Notes: generated by a model from the letters alone, not told the origin. A DNA stretch of 64,000 nucleotides from CAYVTM01 sp964454645 (GCA_964454645.1 CAYVTM010000001.1:372001-436000), one strand, 5' to 3'. Numbered from the stretch's first letter, positions 8,535 through 17,552 are shown. Program-made: numbers and translations.

Positions 8535-8908
8535 TGCAAATTCGTAAGCCGGGTTCTGTTCTTCTTTAGATAAAATATCCGCAGATCTCTATCATTTATC
8601 TAGGCTTGTAATCACTCACAAGCTCGATCAACCTACCCAGCCCCGATATCCGAAGAAGCGGAGCGAGCAACTCCGACGTTCGGGGTTTATTTGGTCTTTC
8701 AACTCCTGAGGTTTACCGTAATCCCGGTCACCCGGAAATACCGTGAGCTCTTACCTCACGTTTTCACCCTTATCTCGCCTGAGGCGCGACGGTATATTTT
8801 CTGTGGCACTTGCTATACTCATCGAAATGAACTCTTCCCGTTAGGAAGCAGGATGCTCTGTGTTGCCCGGACTTTCCTCTTCTTACGAAGCGATAGAACG
8901 ATTTGCCC
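8535..8908 (-). ncRNA. rnpB: RNase P RNA (class A)
   Basis: Catalytic RNA of RNase P, which removes 5' leaders from pre-tRNAs. The minus strand shows the conserved blocks in order: GAGGAAAGTCCGGGC near the 5' end (about 8869-8884), then AGGGTGAAAACGTGAGGTAAGAGCTCAC, the AGACCAAA block, and near the 3' end GATAAATGATAGAG and ACAGAACCCGGCTTA. The ends CAAATCG and CGAATTTG can pair as helix P1, which sets the limits to within a few bases. A GC-rich hairpin around 8640-8690 is a variable helix. A perfect -7 box lies just upstream and an intrinsic terminator just downstream. Confidence 0.95.
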
Positions 8909-8910
8909 TG

Positions 8911-8942
8911 CAAAGATACGAATTCAATTGCCTATCCTGCAA
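8911..8942 (-). promoter_or_regulatory. rnpB promoter
   Basis: On the minus strand TTG (8942-8940), 21 nt, then TATCTTTG (8918-8911), an exact TAnnTTTG box. Initiation predicted at about 8904-8908 agrees with the 5' end inferred from P1 pairing, which supports using this consensus elsewhere in the window. Confidence 0.7.
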
Positions 8943-8956
8943 GCATTTCAACAATG

Positions 8957-9721
8957 TCAACCCGTTATAGAAAACTTAGCAGCGACTACACTAAACAGAA
9001 TTAACCAAAAAACTAAAATAAAAATTACCTGTATCAGTATAATTTTCAGGATGCTCTTACCCCAACTTTGTCCGTAAAACTGCTTAGCTCCTATAGCCAG
9101 GTATATAAGAAACAGGACTTGAAAGATATTGTTATTGATAATTGCATACGCAGGAAAAAAATAAAAATGAGGAATAAATATCAATGAAAAAATTACCATC
9201 GATTCGGTAAATAGAAGTATGGTCAGTGTTAAATTTTCGGCATAATTATAGTTAGATTTTCTGAAAAATAACCACATGAGTAAGGCAAGAACCGGCACCA
9301 TCAATAAATGGGTGATTTTCCCACCTTTTTCTATAAGTTTCAATGCTTCCTGCATATATAGCACATAATTTCCTTGTGTGTTTCCGGAATTTTGCATTTG
9401 TTGGGTCTGACTGACTGCTGCAAAATAATGTGTTTTATAGGCAAAGTAGGAGGAGATCGCCGTAACGATAATCATAAAGCTGAAGGGATTGAAATATCGC
9501 TTACGCTTACCCGCTACATATTCGCGTGCTACAATTCCGGGTTTGTACAGTAACTCCTTAATAAGAAATAAAATTCCTTTATCGGCATGGGTGATGGCAT
9601 GTGAGAATTCATGAAAAATATGTTTAAGGCTTAAGCGATGAGTATCGGCTTTTTGCCCGCAATCCGAACAAAATTTTCCGTTTAATGGCTTATTACAGTT
9701 CTTGCAATTTTCCGAATACAT
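8957..9721 (-). CDS. DUF3667 domain membrane protein
   Basis: A 254-residue protein of unknown function. It begins with a zinc-ribbon-like CKNCNKPLNGKFCSDCGQK (two CxxC pairs, residues about 6-22), followed by the DUF3667 core with HIFHEFSHAITHADKG and GKRKRYFNPFSF (about 33-85). Four hydrophobic segments follow (about 80-98, 138-158, 163-205 and 225-250), so it is an integral membrane protein with a cytosolic metal-binding N-terminus. The family is common and almost uncharacterised in Bacteroidota. It stands alone, divergent from sdpR, with its stop 40 bp from the rnpB promoter. No function is proposed. Confidence 0.8.
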   Translation of the reverse strand: MYSENCKNCNKPLNGKFCSDCGQKADTHRLSLKHIFHEFSHAITHADKGILFLIKELLYKPGIVAREYVAGKRKRYFNPFSFMIIVTAISSYFAYKTHYFAAVSQTQQMQNSGNTQGNYVLYMQEALKLIEKGGKITHLLMVPVLALLMWLFFRKSNYNYAENLTLTILLFTESMVIFSLIFIPHFYFFPAYAIINNNIFQVLFLIYLAIGAKQFYGQSWGKSILKIILIQVIFILVFWLILFSVVAAKFSITG

Positions 9722-9793
9722 GTTTTTTTATCTAATATATACATAATCAATCTTTTGTATAGGAATTATATTTTTTTGAATTTATAATATTAT

Positions 9794-9825
9794 TTAGATA
9801 TTTGTCTAAATATATAAATATCTAA
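9794..9825 (+). promoter_or_regulatory. Palindromic operator candidate upstream of the SdpR-like gene
   Basis: TTAGATATTT (9794-9803) and AAATATCTAA (9816-9825) are perfect 10-bp inverted arms; a nested TTAGA-N5-TCTAA (9794-9808) forms a smaller palindrome. It ends 2 bp before the start codon, a position suited to autorepression by the ArsR-type product. Confidence 0.6.
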
Positions 9826-9827
9826 GT

Positions 9828-10103
9828 ATGAATTTATTGTTTAAAGCACTTGGAGATCCAACGAGAAGGGAAATAATTGATTTACTTCGGAAAAGCGATT
9901 TAACAGCCGGGGAGATAGCCGATCATTTTTCGATCAGTAAGCCGAGTATTTCGCATCATCTGGATATTTTGAAGCAGGCGAATATTGTAATAGCAATAAA
10001 GCAGGGCCAGTTTATCCGTTATTCTTTAAACACTACCGTATTTGATGATATGGCGCAATGGGTAATTGGAATTTATCAACAAACTAAACCAAACAAAAAA
10101 TAA
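9828..10103 (+). CDS. ArsR-type autorepressor, SdpR-like
   Basis: A 91-residue winged helix-turn-helix protein. The start FKALGDPTRREIIDLLRKSDLTAGEIADHF and the recognition helix ISKPSISHHLDILKQANIV are typical of the SdpR branch of the ArsR family, with no CxC or other metal-sensor residues. Its stop is 5 bp before an SdpI-type gene. In Bacillus subtilis SdpR represses sdpRI and is sequestered by the membrane protein SdpI on toxin binding (family knowledge); here only the pair and its operator are visible, with no SdpC-like toxin gene. Regulation is probably by self-binding to the palindrome just upstream. Confidence 0.88.
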   Translation: MNLLFKALGDPTRREIIDLLRKSDLTAGEIADHFSISKPSISHHLDILKQANIVIAIKQGQFIRYSLNTTVFDDMAQWVIGIYQQTKPNKK

Positions 10104-10108
10104 ACATC

Positions 10109-10765
10109 ATGAAAAATCTAAAAAATGAATGGCCTTTATGGCTCATTATCTTGTTCCCTTATCTTTTTGTACTCTATTTCTGGAATGATTTTCCGAAGCA
10201 AATCCCGACACATTTCGATGTAAACGGAGTTCCCGATGCATACGGGAGTAAGCTGACAGGGCTTATCCTGCTTCCGGGCATCAATGTATTGATGTATGTT
10301 TTATTCCGGGTAATACCTCTGATAGATCCGGCTAAGAAAAATTATGCGCTTTTTCAAGATAAGTTTTTGATTATACGTACGCTTTTGCATGTATTCTTAA
10401 GCTTTATTTTCTTGGTAGTTATTTTTTATTCCTTAGGGTATCTAATCAATACCACAACAATTATCACCTACGCCGTAACGGGTTTATTGCTGATTTTAGG
10501 AAATTATTTAGGTACGATCCGTCACAATTATTTTATCGGAATACGTACTCCCTGGACCTTAGCCAATGAAGAGGTATGGGCAAAAACGCATCGTTTTGCA
10601 GCTAAAATATGGGTGCTTGCATCGGTATTGATGATGCTTGTGATGGTATTTATTTCCGGAAAAGCCTTGGTAATTGCTTATGGAGTATACATCGGAGTAT
10701 TGGTATTGCTACCTCTGATTTATTCATATCTAAGTTTTAAAAAGATAAACGCAGCTAAGTCGTAG
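10109..10765 (+). CDS. SdpI/DUF1648 family membrane protein
   Basis: A 218-residue integral membrane protein with about six hydrophobic segments. Its N-terminus has the DUF1648 signature (LPxxxPxHFDxxGxPD-like: FPKQIPTHFDVNGVPDAYGSK, about 28-48), and the second half has the SdpI signature (GNYLGTIRHNYFIGIRTPWTLANEEVWAKTH, about 130-160). In Bacillus, SdpI gives immunity to the Sdp peptide and signals to SdpR. It follows the regulator by 5 bp, so the two are almost certainly co-transcribed. It ends 3 bp from the convergent HMG-CoA lyase gene. The natural signal in this organism cannot be inferred. Confidence 0.88.
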   Translation: MKNLKNEWPLWLIILFPYLFVLYFWNDFPKQIPTHFDVNGVPDAYGSKLTGLILLPGINVLMYVLFRVIPLIDPAKKNYALFQDKFLIIRTLLHVFLSFIFLVVIFYSLGYLINTTTIITYAVTGLLLILGNYLGTIRHNYFIGIRTPWTLANEEVWAKTHRFAAKIWVLASVLMMLVMVFISGKALVIAYGVYIGVLVLLPLIYSYLSFKKINAAKS

Positions 10766-10768
10766 GGT

Positions 10769-11614
10769 TTATAAAAATACTTTTGCAGAAGCTGTCATGG
10801 CTTCTGCAAATAAATCCATTTTTATAGGATGTTTGATAGCATTAGCATCGAAATAGCTTAGCAAAAGTTCGGTAGGAATATTTCCGGTAAGTGTATCGCT
10901 TGCCATGGGGCAACCACCGTATCCTTTGATAGCCGAATCGAATCTGCGGCAACCCGCTGTCCAGGCTGCATGTATTTTTTCGTAAGCTTGTGCAGGGGTT
11001 GAATGTAAGTGTGCTCCAAATTCAATCTCCGGAAACATAGGAACGATATTACTGAACAAGTATGTGATATTTTCGGGAGTAGAAACACCAACGGTATCGG
11101 CGAAAGCTAAAATTCCTATACCCATTTCCGATAGTTTTTTTGTCCATTTCTCTACCACTTCAACACTCCATTCTTCTCCGTAAGGGTTGCCGAATCCCAT
11201 CGAAATATAGACAAGTAATTTTTTTTGATGTTGGATGCAGATATTTTGAATTTCTTCAACCCTTTGTAAAGACTCTTCGATACTTGCATTGGTATTGCGT
11301 TGCTGAAATGTTTCAGAGATAGAGAAGGGGTAACCCAGGTAATGTATTTCATCGAATGTGCAAGCATTTTGAGCACCTCGTACATTGGCAACAATTGCCA
11401 GCAGTTTAGCCGAATTGGCATCCAGTTTCAATCCCTTTAATACCTCTGCGGTGTCGCGTAACTGAGGAATTGATTTGGGAGAAACAAAGCTTCCGAAGTC
11501 TATTGTATCAAAGCCTGCCGGTAGTAATTGGTTGATATATTCGATTTTCAGTCCGGTCGGAATAAAATCATGTATTCCCTGCATAGCATCACGTGGGCAT
11601 TCGATCAGTTTCAT
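10769..11614 (-). CDS. Hydroxymethylglutaryl-CoA lyase
   Basis: TIM-barrel enzyme expected to split HMG-CoA into acetoacetate and acetyl-CoA, the last step of leucine breakdown. Visible active-site elements are Arg8 and Asp9 (ECPRDAMQG), the metal-binding His202 and His204 (GAHLHSTP) and the signature cysteine Cys235 in GYGGCPMA. DFGSFVSPK (about 39-47) is the substrate loop. At 281 residues it is slightly short because the N-terminus begins at the first strand, as in other Bacteroidota members. The CPRDAMQG variant differs from the usual GPRDGLQN, so a related aldolase-type lyase activity is possible. It appears monocistronic. Confidence 0.88.
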   Translation of the reverse strand: MKLIECPRDAMQGIHDFIPTGLKIEYINQLLPAGFDTIDFGSFVSPKSIPQLRDTAEVLKGLKLDANSAKLLAIVANVRGAQNACTFDEIHYLGYPFSISETFQQRNTNASIEESLQRVEEIQNICIQHQKKLLVYISMGFGNPYGEEWSVEVVEKWTKKLSEMGIGILAFADTVGVSTPENITYLFSNIVPMFPEIEFGAHLHSTPAQAYEKIHAAWTAGCRRFDSAIKGYGGCPMASDTLTGNIPTELLLSYFDANAIKHPIKMDLFAEAMTASAKVFL

Positions 11615-11687
11615 ATTTTATAGGTTGAAAAAGCTAATGTACGTAAATATTTAAACAGCTTTAATCTCGAATGTTTTTCAATCATTC

Positions 11688-11722
11688 AAAAAAAAACGCC
11701 GCCGAAACCGGCGACGTTTTAA
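11688..11722 (-). terminator. Intrinsic terminator of secDF
   Basis: An imperfect GC-rich hairpin (AAAACGCCGCCG/CCGGCGACGTTTT on the plus strand, about 11694-11720) has a long T-run downstream on the minus strand and lies about 20 bp after the secDF stop. Confidence 0.85.
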
Positions 11723-11738
11723 CCTAAACTAACAACAA

Positions 11739-14708
11739 CTATTCTTTATCTTTTTTACGGATTAAATCCACAACGATCGGTGTCGCGACAAACAGAGAAG
11801 AGTAAGTGCCAAAAATAACCCCGATTAACATTGCGAAGCTGAATCCACGTAAGATTTCGCCACCAAATATAAATAAAATAATCAATACAAACATAGTGGT
11901 TAAGCCGGTTATCATGGTACGACTTAAGGTCGAATTCAAGGCATTGTTAATTACCGGGGCTAATCCTTCATTTTTTGTATGATGTAGGCTCATGTATTCC
12001 CGCACACGGTCGAAGATAACGACGGTATCGTTCATGGAATAACCCATTACGGTTAATACCGCAGCGATAAACTGTTGATCGATATCGAGCGAGAAGGGAA
12101 GAATTCCGTTAAAGATGGAGAATAACGAAAGTAGAATTAACACGTCGTGTGCCAGGGAAACCAATGCTCCCACACCGAACTGCCATTTCTTAAAGCGTAT
12201 ATAAATATACAGGAATACTGCCGCTAAGGATAATAATACTGCCCATACCGCCGAACGTTTAATATCGTTTGCAATGGTTGGTCCTACTTTTTGTGAAGAC
12301 AGGATTTCAGATTTATTCCCTTCAATTTTTGCAAGTCCGTTATTTAAGGTTAGTTCTACTTCTTTATCGATTTCCTCACCGGTTTGTTCGATCAAATAAT
12401 CGGTTGTAATTTTCACCTGATTGCTGCTACCGAAGGTTTTTACTTCCGGAGCAGAACCAAATACTTCAGTCAATGTTTCGCGAACATCGCCTGTAGCAAC
12501 ACTTTCGTCGAAACGAACCACATAAGTTCTGCCGCCTTCAAAGTCTACTCCAAAGCTTAATCCTTTGGTAAACAAAGAAATTAAGCCACCCGCGATAATA
12601 ATTCCCGATATGGTATAAAATATTTTTCTACGAGAAAGGAAATCGAAGTCGGCACCTTTAAAGAATCCTTGAGTAAAGGTATTCGAGAATTTAATCATTT
12701 TATTTTTAGCGATCTGAGCTTCGAAAATTAAGCGGGTAATAAAGATCGCAGAGAATAACGAAGTTAAGATACCGATGATAAGGGTCGTAGCGAAACCTAA
12801 GATCGGGCCAGAGCCGAATACATATAGAATGATACCGGAAATTAAGGTTACTACGTTTGCATCGATAATGGATGAATAAGCATTTCGGAAACCATCGGCA
12901 ATCGCTAAGCGGAAGGCCTTGCCGGCTTCCAGCTCTTCACGCACACGTTCGTAAATAAGTACGTTTGCATCGACCGACATCCCGATTGTTAATACGATAC
13001 CCGCTATCCCCGGTAGGGTTAATACCGCTCCCAAAGAAGCAAGAATACCCATAATAAAGAATACGTTGGCAAACAAAGCTAAATCGGCGATTAAACCGGC
13101 TTTGTTATAGTATAATGCCATAAAGATCAATACTACAATTAAACCTACGATTGATGAAATCAATCCGGCGTTAATTGCTTCCTGACCTAAGGAAGGACCA
13201 ACAATGGCCTCTTCCACAATACGTGCAGGAGCCGGAAGCTTACCTGCTTTCAGTACGTTTGCCAGGTCTTTAGTCTCATCGGTAGTAAAGTTACCGGAGA
13301 TTGAAGAAACACCACCTGAAATTTCGTTCTGAACAGTAGGAGCAGAGTAAACGGTATTGTCTAAGACGATTGCTATCGAACGTTTATTATCTTTATTGGC
13401 AGAAGCTTCCGCTGTCATTCTTCGCCATATTTTTGCCCCATCGACATTCATTACCATCACTACTTCCGGGTTTCCGTATTGGTCGAAATCATCACGGGCA
13501 TCGGTAATTACTTCACCGCCAAGGGGAGCTTTGCCATCACGTGTATTAGCTTTTAAAGCATAAAGTTCGAAAAGGTTTTTATCATTAATCGATTTTACCC
13601 CCCAAACAAAATGAGCATCCGAAGGGAAGTTTGCCCGTACTTCAGGAATCGATAAGTATTCGTTTACTTCCGCAGTATCTTTCAGGAAAGCAAGGCCTAT
13701 AACAGGTCCCGGAGCTAATACTTGTTGTCCTTGTTCGTTGGTACCGATATTCGGAAACAATACAGCAAATAGCGGATTGTTTTTTGCCTCGTTTTGAAGA
13801 GCTATACTTGCACTATCCGAAGAAACACCTGTAGATCTTAATAGGGCCAAATCATCTGATGATGCGGCAGTAGCGGTATCGCCGCTGATGGTTGTCGCTG
13901 CGTCCTTAGCGGTGTTGTCGTCTGATGTTAATGCAAGCTTCTCTTTTAAAGCAGTATTTGCTTTATCGAGGTTTAAATAAAATTCCTGATTGCTGTAAAC
14001 ATCCCAAAACTCTAACTGAGCGGTACCTTGTAAAAGTTTACGTACACGATCCGGATCATCAACGCCCGGAAGCTCAATCAATACACGGTTTGACCCTTGT
14101 TGTAGCTGAATGTTGGGTTGTGTAACCCCGAATTTATCAATACGGGTACGAAGGATGTTGAAAGAACGATCCACCGCACTTTTAGATTCTTCACGAAGTA
14201 CTTTTAAGATATCGGAATTTGTAGCGTTAAATGTAATTCTCGAAGCATTTGCTTTGGTAGCAAAAAGAGGAGCAAGGCTGCCGTTCGGATTTAATTCATC
14301 ATAGGCCTCACCAAATAAAGTGATGAAATCTTTCTGACTATTTACCTGACGTTTATCGGCTAAATCCAAGGCTTTATTAAAAGTGGTATCGAGGCTGTAA
14401 TTCGCCATCGATTGTACCAGCTCTTTTAATGAAATCTCCATCGTTACGTTCATCCCGCCTTTAAGGTCGAGTCCTAAGTTCAGCTGTAATTGTTTACATT
14501 GCTGATAGGTGAACTTCGTAAAACCTAAATTGTAAACCACTTCTGTAGCGATGGAGTCTAAATACGCCTTTTCTAATTTCGGATCCCCATTAGCATATTC
14601 TTTTGCTTTCTTTTCAACCCTATTGGCTACGAAACTAAACGATAACGAATAGATACAAGCAATAGTTAAAGCAATAGCGAAAAACCTGATAGCACCTTTA
14701 CCCTGCAT
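11739..14708 (-). CDS. secDF: Protein translocase SecDF fusion
   Basis: A 989-residue fusion of SecD (about 1-610) and SecF (about 660-989), the usual form in Bacteroidota. It is an RND-type inner-membrane protein that uses the proton gradient to aid SecYEG export. Twelve membrane segments are expected. Visible marks: an N-terminal TM (about 8-26), the SecD motif LGLDLKGGMNVTME (about 73-86), ELPGVDDPDRVR, the conserved SVDANVLIYERVREEL segment in SecD TM4 (about 575-590), GLSFGVDFEGGRTYVV (about 690-705) and SMNDTVVIFDRVREY in SecF (about 895-910). A low-complexity Ala/Asp/Ser stretch (about 262-290) is an insertion in the periplasmic domain. A single gene with its own promoter and terminator. 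Confidence 0.97.
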   Translation of the reverse strand: MQGKGAIRFFAIALTIACIYSLSFSFVANRVEKKAKEYANGDPKLEKAYLDSIATEVVYNLGFTKFTYQQCKQLQLNLGLDLKGGMNVTMEISLKELVQSMANYSLDTTFNKALDLADKRQVNSQKDFITLFGEAYDELNPNGSLAPLFATKANASRITFNATNSDILKVLREESKSAVDRSFNILRTRIDKFGVTQPNIQLQQGSNRVLIELPGVDDPDRVRKLLQGTAQLEFWDVYSNQEFYLNLDKANTALKEKLALTSDDNTAKDAATTISGDTATAASSDDLALLRSTGVSSDSASIALQNEAKNNPLFAVLFPNIGTNEQGQQVLAPGPVIGLAFLKDTAEVNEYLSIPEVRANFPSDAHFVWGVKSINDKNLFELYALKANTRDGKAPLGGEVITDARDDFDQYGNPEVVMVMNVDGAKIWRRMTAEASANKDNKRSIAIVLDNTVYSAPTVQNEISGGVSSISGNFTTDETKDLANVLKAGKLPAPARIVEEAIVGPSLGQEAINAGLISSIVGLIVVLIFMALYYNKAGLIADLALFANVFFIMGILASLGAVLTLPGIAGIVLTIGMSVDANVLIYERVREELEAGKAFRLAIADGFRNAYSSIIDANVVTLISGIILYVFGSGPILGFATTLIIGILTSLFSAIFITRLIFEAQIAKNKMIKFSNTFTQGFFKGADFDFLSRRKIFYTISGIIIAGGLISLFTKGLSFGVDFEGGRTYVVRFDESVATGDVRETLTEVFGSAPEVKTFGSSNQVKITTDYLIEQTGEEIDKEVELTLNNGLAKIEGNKSEILSSQKVGPTIANDIKRSAVWAVLLSLAAVFLYIYIRFKKWQFGVGALVSLAHDVLILLSLFSIFNGILPFSLDIDQQFIAAVLTVMGYSMNDTVVIFDRVREYMSLHHTKNEGLAPVINNALNSTLSRTMITGLTTMFVLIILFIFGGEILRGFSFAMLIGVIFGTYSSLFVATPIVVDLIRKKDKE

Positions 14709-14770
14709 AATTTTTGCGTTTTTTAATAATTAAGTTAATATTCTCTTTGATTTGTTTTTTTATAAGTCCG

Positions 14771-14778
14771 CAAATCTA
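14771..14778 (-). promoter_or_regulatory. Candidate secDF promoter (-7 box)
   Basis: TAGATTTG on the minus strand matches TAnnTTTG; predicted leader to the secDF ATG is about 58 nt. No good -33 TTG is visible. Confidence 0.45.
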
Positions 14779-14860
14779 ATTATTTTTTTAAATTATGAAA
14801 GAGCAGAGTACATTAGTTATCCACTACCGGGCTTAATTCGATGAATATGTGATTATTTTT

Positions 14861-15508
14861 TCAGATTCGGGGAGATTCGGTCAATACTTTCTTAAGATGA
14901 CCGGAAAGTGCTTCAATCTCATTACCAATACAATCGTTGTTATGAATAACGAAATCGGAATATTGGCGATAGGGTAAGAGATATTGCTCGTAGGCGGGTA
15001 TTACATGGTTATGCCATTGATACAGAATTATTTCCTGGGAATAACCGCGTTCCTTTTGGTCGCGTTCCATGCGTCGGTTTAACTTAATATCGTGGTCGGC
15101 ATCTACAAATACCTTATAATCAAAAAGCTTACAGATTTCCTGAAAATGAAAGATAAACAATCCCTCGATGACAATAATCGGAGCGGGTTTGATACTGAGC
15201 ATACGGGGAGTTGCATTGGGATTATTAAAGGTGTATTCCAGCTTTTCGATGATTTTCCCGCTTTGTAGATCGCGTAGGTCCCTTAATAAATGAGCATCGT
15301 CTATCCCTTCCGGTAAATCGTAATTGATTTCTCCGTTTTCATCAATGAATTGTAATTCTTTCGGACGGTAATAATCATCCTGAGAAATAAGACAGATATC
15401 TCCATCCCGGAAATAATTCATTAAGGAATTCAATAAATAAGTCTTTCCCGAAGCGCTGCCTCCTGCAATACCCACTAAATAAGGACTCGATTTCTCCGAT
15501 ATTTCCAT
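14861..15508 (-). CDS. udk: Uridine kinase
   Basis: Pyrimidine-salvage kinase phosphorylating uridine and cytidine to UMP and CMP. The P-loop GGSASGKT is at residues 16-23; ISQDDYYRP (about 40-48), the IVIEGLFIFHF strand (about 110-120) and the lid region with NRRMERDQKERG (about 144-155) fit the uridine kinase/phosphoribulokinase family. The 215-residue length is normal. It starts 4 bp after the LysM gene stop and is the last of three genes read from 17135 downwards. A divergent kinase of the same fold but other substrate is possible. Confidence 0.88.
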   Translation of the reverse strand: MEISEKSSPYLVGIAGGSASGKTYLLNSLMNYFRDGDICLISQDDYYRPKELQFIDENGEINYDLPEGIDDAHLLRDLRDLQSGKIIEKLEYTFNNPNATPRMLSIKPAPIIVIEGLFIFHFQEICKLFDYKVFVDADHDIKLNRRMERDQKERGYSQEIILYQWHNHVIPAYEQYLLPYRQYSDFVIHNNDCIGNEIEALSGHLKKVLTESPRI

Positions 15509-15512
15509 GTAT

Positions 15513-16394
15513 TTATTTAGCTATTGAATAATTTAAAGCTGCCCTGAATTTGGGGTCTTTTACATCCAATAAATAGGCTGCGGTTTTCGACAGTAAAATA
15601 AGTGTATTTTCATTATCGCCTGTTGGCGGTAACGCCCCAATTACTTTCACATAAACACTTTTATTATTCATCTTGTTCGTTACCCGGATAATGGTTCCGA
15701 TCGGCGCTGTTTTATGAAGCGCAATGCTCTTGTTAGGGTTTAGGTTCATATCATCCAGCCAGGAAGCCATACCTTCTTCGTTTACTTCTATACTGGGCAG
15801 ATGCTTTTGCTGTTTCTGGTTACGTACATCCGCCCCCTTCGAATGATCCGGAACTTCCCTGGTAAGCGTTTCATCTTGTCCCGGATTTGCCGGGATCTTA
15901 ATTCTTGTATCAATCTTTAAAAGCTGACCCACACTCAGATTCGTTGAGGTTAAGCGATTCCATTCCTTGATTTGTGTAACACTTACCTGATATTTTCTGG
16001 CTATAGCAAAAAGAGTTTCTCCTCTTTGAACCTTATGGCTTATAAGGGTATTCCCTTCTTCGGTATCAGGTTCTTGTGTAAGATTGGTTTGAGCTTTGCC
16101 CTGCGGGCTTTCATGTACTTTTTGTCCCGATGCTTTTTCTGTGGGGATCAATAATTCTTCCCCCAGTTTCAAAGCAGTACTGCTCATTGTATTGGCTTTC
16201 TGTATTTCCTCAATGCTGCGTTTGTATTTTCGCGAAAGCATAAACAGGCCTTCGCCTTTCTCTACTTGATGAATAATATATAGCTCACCATTTACCTCTT
16301 TCAACCCAATGGAATCCATTGCGGCAAAAAGCGGAAGAGCGTTCATCATCAATGCAATGACGAGCAAGAGCGAGTTTGTTTTTTTACGCATCAT
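15513..16394 (-). CDS. Secreted LysM protein with RlpA-like C-terminal domain
   Basis: A 293-residue exported protein. It has a signal peptide (1 to about 24), a first LysM (about 38-86, VEKGEGLFMLSRKYKRSIEE), a spacer rich in Glu, Gln and Thr, a second LysM (about 120-165, VQRGETLFAIARKYQ), a polar linker and a C-terminal region (about 220-293) resembling the double-psi beta-barrel of RlpA-type proteins (TIIRVTNKMNNKSVYVKVIG). The LysM modules bind the glycan strands of peptidoglycan; whether the C-terminal domain is catalytic cannot be told, since the usual barrel Asp and His are not obvious. It lies between the DUF4905 gene (33 bp upstream) and udk (4 bp downstream). Confidence 0.85.
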   Translation of the reverse strand: MMRKKTNSLLLVIALMMNALPLFAAMDSIGLKEVNGELYIIHQVEKGEGLFMLSRKYKRSIEEIQKANTMSSTALKLGEELLIPTEKASGQKVHESPQGKAQTNLTQEPDTEEGNTLISHKVQRGETLFAIARKYQVSVTQIKEWNRLTSTNLSVGQLLKIDTRIKIPANPGQDETLTREVPDHSKGADVRNQKQQKHLPSIEVNEEGMASWLDDMNLNPNKSIALHKTAPIGTIIRVTNKMNNKSVYVKVIGALPPTGDNENTLILLSKTAAYLLDVKDPKFRAALNYSIAK

Positions 16395-16427
16395 CTGACA
16401 TGCAAACCTAAGGCATTAATTCTGTTC

Positions 16428-17135
16428 TCACAAATAATACGTATGTAATTCGGAATTATTTTGTTGTATGAAGATTAAGCAATCGGCATAAATAAGAAAG
16501 GTCTCCTCCGGAAAGATGTCAGAATCTATAGCGGCTGTATAAATATCGAGCTTTGGATTGAGGGTGTTTTTTACTTCCCATACGAGTTTGTTTGCTCTTA
16601 GATAACTACTGATTTGAAAGTTCTTGTATTCAATAAAATCAATAGTTTCGGGAGTATGTTTGCGTTCCGGTAAAATATTCGGATACAGTATCTTTTCCTC
16701 CGTACCTTGTATATCAATATTTTTACCGCTCAATAAATCGAAGTATTCGTAACGTCGGGGCTCTATATTCGCCGGGTATGCGGCGATGGTATTTCCGTTC
16801 GATTGTTGAAAAGCATGGGTATAGTTCTCCCATATTTTTTCGCCATCGGAAAGAGAGTAAGCAATCATGTAACAGTGTTCGGGGCTGCTATCGTGTTTAT
16901 AGGAATGGAAAAGTACAATATTGTTCCGAACCGTTTCGATACCCCATAACCAGGGCTCTTCCGAAGGGAGCTCGATACGATTTAATTGTTTTTCGGGAAA
17001 GTTTAAGGTATAAAAGCTTACCGACTTTTTTTCTTTGGAACGGATCTCTAATACCAGCCCGGGTTGAGCGGGATCAGTATACAGCGCCCATATACGTCCG
17101 TCGAATGCAAAAACTTCATGTCGATTTTCAAACAT
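16428..17135 (-). CDS. DUF4905 domain protein
   Basis: A 235-residue protein of unknown function in a family I recognise from Bacteroidota. There is no signal peptide or membrane segment. The sequence alternates short beta-strand segments with W, G and D turns (RIWALYTDPAQPG, EPWLWGIETV, DGEKIWENYTH), which suggests a beta-propeller-like fold. It is the first gene of an apparent operon with the LysM protein and uridine kinase. A perfect TAnnTTTG box sits 4 nt before its ATG, suggesting a leaderless mRNA. The divergent haemoglobin gene starts 40 bp away. Confidence 0.75.
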   Translation of the reverse strand: MFENRHEVFAFDGRIWALYTDPAQPGLVLEIRSKEKKSVSFYTLNFPEKQLNRIELPSEEPWLWGIETVRNNIVLFHSYKHDSSPEHCYMIAYSLSDGEKIWENYTHAFQQSNGNTIAAYPANIEPRRYEYFDLLSGKNIDIQGTEEKILYPNILPERKHTPETIDFIEYKNFQISSYLRANKLVWEVKNTLNPKLDIYTAAIDSDIFPEETFLIYADCLIFIQQNNSELHTYYL

Positions 17136-17139
17136 AAAG

Positions 17140-17147
17140 CAAAGGTA
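17140..17147 (-). promoter_or_regulatory. Candidate DUF4905 operon promoter abutting the start codon
   Basis: TACCTTTG on the minus strand is an exact TAnnTTTG box, 4 nt from the ATG at 17135. Confidence 0.5.
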
Positions 17148-17175
17148 TGTAAATAAAATTTCAGATATTTAGAGC

Positions 17176-17547
17176 ATGTTAGGTGATATTCAAAACGAAG
17201 CAGACATTACCCGCCTGGTACATTTGTTCTACGATAAAGTTAATCGGGATGAACTCTTAGCGCCTGTATTTAATGACTTTGCCAAGGTAGATTGGGATGA
17301 GCATTTGCTGAAGATGATAGCGTTCTGGAAGAGCTTGTTGCTATACACAGGTAGCTATAGCGGAAGCCCTTTTCCCAAGCATCAGATACTACCCATCGGT
17401 ATCGAACATTTCGACCGTTGGCTTGCGCTCTTTGAAGAAACACTTAATGAAAACTTTAAGGGCGGACAGGCACAAATAGTTTTGAATAAAGCGCGTGCAA
17501 TAGGGATGACCTTTAAAGCAAAAATGAACCTCTTAGTTAAGGAATAA
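17176..17547 (+). CDS. Group III truncated haemoglobin
   Basis: A 123-residue 2-on-2 globin that binds haem and small ligands such as O2 or NO in the cytosol. The group III pattern is visible: FYDKVNRDELLAPVF (helix B, about 18-32), FWKSLLLYTGSYSGSPFPKH (about 50-69) and the proximal histidine His78 in GIEHFDRWLALF, with the conserved Trp82. Start and length match the family. It precedes the nfeD-type gene by 5 bp and is probably co-transcribed with it, an association whose meaning is not evident. The divergent DUF4905 start is 40 bp upstream. Confidence 0.92.
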   Translation: MLGDIQNEADITRLVHLFYDKVNRDELLAPVFNDFAKVDWDEHLLKMIAFWKSLLLYTGSYSGSPFPKHQILPIGIEHFDRWLALFEETLNENFKGGQAQIVLNKARAIGMTFKAKMNLLVKE

Positions 17548-17552
17548 AATAT

